This document shows positions 5,862 through 7,521 of a stretch of DNA of 7,521 nt, one piece after another. Position 1 is the stretch's first letter. Each line of letters begins with the position of its first letter. Origin of the DNA: Deltaproteobacteria bacterium (GTDB lineage Bacteria > Myxococcota > Polyangia > Polyangiales > B10-G4); contig JAFDCW010000356.1 of assembly GCA_019312705.1 (NCBI GenBank), positions 1 through 7,521 of the forward strand, given 5' to 3'. The notes below the pieces were generated by a model that had not been told where the DNA came from, searched no databases, and saw only the letters and a program-made list of their open reading frames with translations. Both the position numbers and the translations under genes were made by a program.

Positions 5862-5899
5862 CCAAGAGCCCCCCAAGAGCCCCAAGAGCCCAAGGAGCC
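5862..5899 (+). repeat. CCAAGAGCC short-repeat cluster in the rod-gene leader
   Basis: Four close copies of CCAAGAGCC (5862-5870, 5873-5881, 5882-5890, and a variant CCAAGGAGCC at 5890-5899) at 9-11 bp spacing. The last variant creates the ribosome-binding site. A further exact copy ends the sigma gene at 5774-5782. These may be slippage products of a Shine-Dalgarno-like unit, or a protein-binding array in the leader. Confidence 0.7.
5892..5897 (+). promoter_or_regulatory. Ribosome-binding site AAGGAG of the rod-like gene
   Basis: AAGGAG with 8 nt to ATG 5906 is the strongest Shine-Dalgarno in the window. It fixes the start of the rod-like gene and suggests efficient translation, as expected for a structural subunit. 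Confidence 0.75.
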
Positions 5900-5905
5900 C
5901 GAGAG

Positions 5906-6226
5906 ATGTCGCACCTCAGCATTGGCCAGACCGGCCAGATAGGACCGGGCGCCGCCGTGGCGGCCCCGGAAGGCACCCCGGGCGCGCGGGAGGGCCGCGG
6001 CGCCTTTGGCGAAGCCCTCGCCGAGGCCGCCCGGAGCATCATGCACGGCCAGCGCCGCCTCGACGCGGCGGTGCGAGGGGGCCGTGGGGGCCGCGTTCTC
6101 AGCAACGAGGACATTCTTTCGCTACAGGCGAGCGTCTATCGCTACACCCAAGAGCTCGAAATCGCCTCGAAACTCGTGGATAAGGCCACCAGCGCGGTCC
6201 GAACGACACTGCAATCTCAGCAGTAG
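5906..6226 (+). CDS. Type III secretion inner-rod-like protein (SctI/PrgJ/YscI family)
   Basis: A 106-residue protein. The N-terminal half (1-65) is Gly/Ala/Arg-rich and probably flexible. The C-terminal half (66-106) is one predicted amphipathic helix with LSNEDILSLQASVYRYTQEL followed by EIASKLVDKATSAVRTTLQSQ. This matches the pattern at the C-terminus of type III secretion inner-rod proteins (PrgJ, YscI, EscI): a Ser/Asp-capped start, a Gln-containing helix, Tyr then Leu/Ile heptads, a Lys-Ala-Thr-like turn and a final Leu-x-Ser. In those systems the rod subunit links the export gate to the needle. FliE, a flagellar rod/basal-body protein of similar length, is the main alternative. There is no signal peptide, as expected for a substrate of its own machine. 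It follows the FliA-like sigma gene with a FliA-type -10 between them, and the AarF kinase gene starts 27 nt later. No gate, ATPase or ring gene is visible here, so partners must lie elsewhere. Confidence 0.65.
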   Translation: MSHLSIGQTGQIGPGAAVAAPEGTPGAREGRGAFGEALAEAARSIMHGQRRLDAAVRGGRGGRVLSNEDILSLQASVYRYTQELEIASKLVDKATSAVRTTLQSQQ

Positions 6227-6253
6227 GGCCTGTTACCCTCGACCTGGGGGTAT

Positions 6254-7521
6254 ATGTCCGAAGCCGTGCACGATCCGGTCGCCGTCGGCAGAGAGCCGTC
6301 GGAAAAGCTGACAACGCTGGCTTTCCGCAACCCGGCGGCTCGACGGCTACGCTTCGTCAAGGCGTACTGGACGACCTTCGTCGTCATCAACAGCTACCTG
6401 ACCCTCGGCTTCTTCGGCAGGCTGCTCGGTCGCGGCTGGTACGACGCCCGGCTGCCCCGGGTGCACGCGGTGAACGCCAAGCGCATCGAGGCCACCATCG
6501 TCGAGCTCCAGGGGCTCTTCATCAAGGTCGGCCAGCTCATCTCGATCATGACGAACTTCCTCCCGGAGGAGTTCAGGAAGCCCCTCGAGTCGCTCCAGGA
6601 TCAGGTCCCTCCAAGGCCCATCGACGAAATCACCCGGCGTATCGAACACGAGCTCGGCGCCCCCCCCGGAGAGGTCTTTTGCACGTTCGACGAGACGCCC
6701 CTCGCGAGCGCATCCCTCGGCCAGGTCCACCGGGCCACCCTCGAAGACGGCACCGAGGTGGTCATCAAAGTTCAGCACGCCGACATTGACGCCATCGTGC
6801 AGATCGACCTCAAGACCATCTGGCGCATCATGGTCATCGTCGGCTGGTTCGTGCCCCTCCAGGGCCTCGACGTCATCTACCGCCAGATCCGCGAGATGAT
6901 CGAAGCCGAGCTGGATTTCGTCCGCGAGGCGGCGTTCATGGAGCGCATCGGGAAGAACCTCGAGAGCTTCGAAGACGTCGCCGTGCCCCGCCTCTATTCG
7001 GACTACTGCACGGGCCGGGTGCTGACGAGCGCCTATTGGGACGGGACGAAGGTCAGCGACCTCGAGTCCCTCGACGCGTGGGGCATCGACCGGGTCGATC
7101 TCGCCAACCGCCTCATACGCACCTACTGCAAAATGGTCTTCGAAGACGGGCTCTATCACGCGGATCCGCATCCCGGAAACGTGCTCGTGACCCGCGACGG
7201 GACCATCGTCCTCCTCGACTTCGGTGCCGTCGCCGAGCTCTCGCCGTCGATGATGCAGGGCATCCCGGACCTCCTCGAGGCGGTGCTCAAGCGAGACTCG
7301 GGCGCCATTTATCGGGCATTTAGGACGATGGGTTTCATCGCCCGGGGGAGCGAAGCCGAGGCGGCGTCGGAGCGCATCATCGAGTACGTGCACCGCCGCT
7401 TCCAGGACCAGGTGCAGCTCGAAAGTCTCAACCTCAAGGACATCAAGATCGACCCGCAGATGGGCATCGAGAACTTCCTCGACTTTCAACGGCAGGACTT
7501 CTCGATTCGGGAGCTCACAGC
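6254..7521 (+). CDS. AarF/UbiB-family atypical kinase, partial (3' end beyond window)
   Basis: 422 codons are visible with no stop, so the gene continues past the right edge. It belongs to the ABC1/ADCK/UbiB atypical kinase family, which supports ubiquinone or other isoprenoid-quinone biosynthesis at the inner membrane. Motifs in order: KVGQ (91-94), the family-specific KxGQ; PLASASLGQVHRA (149-161), the Ala-rich nucleotide loop; Lys172 in VIKVQ; EAELDFVREA (217-226), the ExD-type motif; HADPHPGN (302-309), catalytic loop; LDFG (321-324), metal-binding Asp322. All key residues are intact. Hydrophobic stretches at 41-58 and 189-202 may touch the membrane. ATG 6254 is chosen because family homology begins soon after it; GGGGG lies only 3 nt upstream, a weak ribosome-binding site. 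It is close behind the rod-like gene and may share its transcript, but there is no known functional link. Confidence 0.9.
   Translation, partial: MSEAVHDPVAVGREPSEKLTTLAFRNPAARRLRFVKAYWTTFVVINSYLTLGFFGRLLGRGWYDARLPRVHAVNAKRIEATIVELQGLFIKVGQLISIMTNFLPEEFRKPLESLQDQVPPRPIDEITRRIEHELGAPPGEVFCTFDETPLASASLGQVHRATLEDGTEVVIKVQHADIDAIVQIDLKTIWRIMVIVGWFVPLQGLDVIYRQIREMIEAELDFVREAAFMERIGKNLESFEDVAVPRLYSDYCTGRVLTSAYWDGTKVSDLESLDAWGIDRVDLANRLIRTYCKMVFEDGLYHADPHPGNVLVTRDGTIVLLDFGAVAELSPSMMQGIPDLLEAVLKRDSGAIYRAFRTMGFIARGSEAEAASERIIEYVHRRFQDQVQLESLNLKDIKIDPQMGIENFLDFQRQDFSIRELT

Noticed and set aside
6347..7489. Long minus-strand open frame of 380 codons opposite the AarF gene
   Set aside because: It mirrors a plus-strand gene with all kinase motifs intact. 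Its Asp/Glu/Val/Leu-rich composition is the usual antisense shadow of a GC-rich gene, with no recognisable domain.

Overview
The window is G+C-rich (about two thirds by eye). It looks like a chromosomal piece of a myxobacterium-like member of Myxococcota (former Deltaproteobacteria). That assignment is an inference from several traits: a lysine/alanine-repeat histone-H1-like protein, exported lipoproteins with Asp/Ser/Gly/Thr-rich linkers, a textbook sigma-54 promoter, and a type III secretion-like rod gene beside a FliA-like sigma factor. No tRNA, rRNA, insertion sequence, phage gene or CRISPR array was seen.

Layout. Plus strand, 46-2245: a TTG-initiated H1-like DNA-binding protein is followed 21 nt later by a TTG-initiated CNNM/CorC-HlyC-family membrane protein. 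The CorC homology stops abruptly near 2013 and the open frame runs on as a non-coding-looking tail to 2502. Plus strand, 2151-3709: an inverted repeat and an exact -24/-12 (sigma-54) promoter precede a secreted lipoprotein with a C-terminal ferritin-like di-iron domain. Minus strand, 5009-3746: a two-gene unit encodes an uncharacterised 198-residue protein and then a 210-residue lipoprotein with two C-terminal membrane segments. It converges on the ferritin-like gene and diverges from the next block.

Plus strand, 5059 to the window end: a sigma-70-type promoter drives a FliA/WhiG-like sigma factor. After a 119-nt gap comes a 106-residue protein resembling type III secretion inner-rod proteins (SctI/PrgJ family). 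An AarF/UbiB-family kinase follows and runs off the right edge. The gap contains an exact copy of the flagellar sigma-28 -10 octamer GCCGATAA, a small array of CCAAGAGCC repeats and a good Shine-Dalgarno.

The main hypothesis is a compact regulatory module in which a FliA-like sigma factor switches on the rod-like gene next to it through a sigma-28-type promoter. No other secretion gene is visible in this window. A second regulatory signal is the sigma-54 promoter with an upstream dyad in front of the exported ferritin-like lipoprotein. The remaining genes look like household envelope and quinone-pathway functions.
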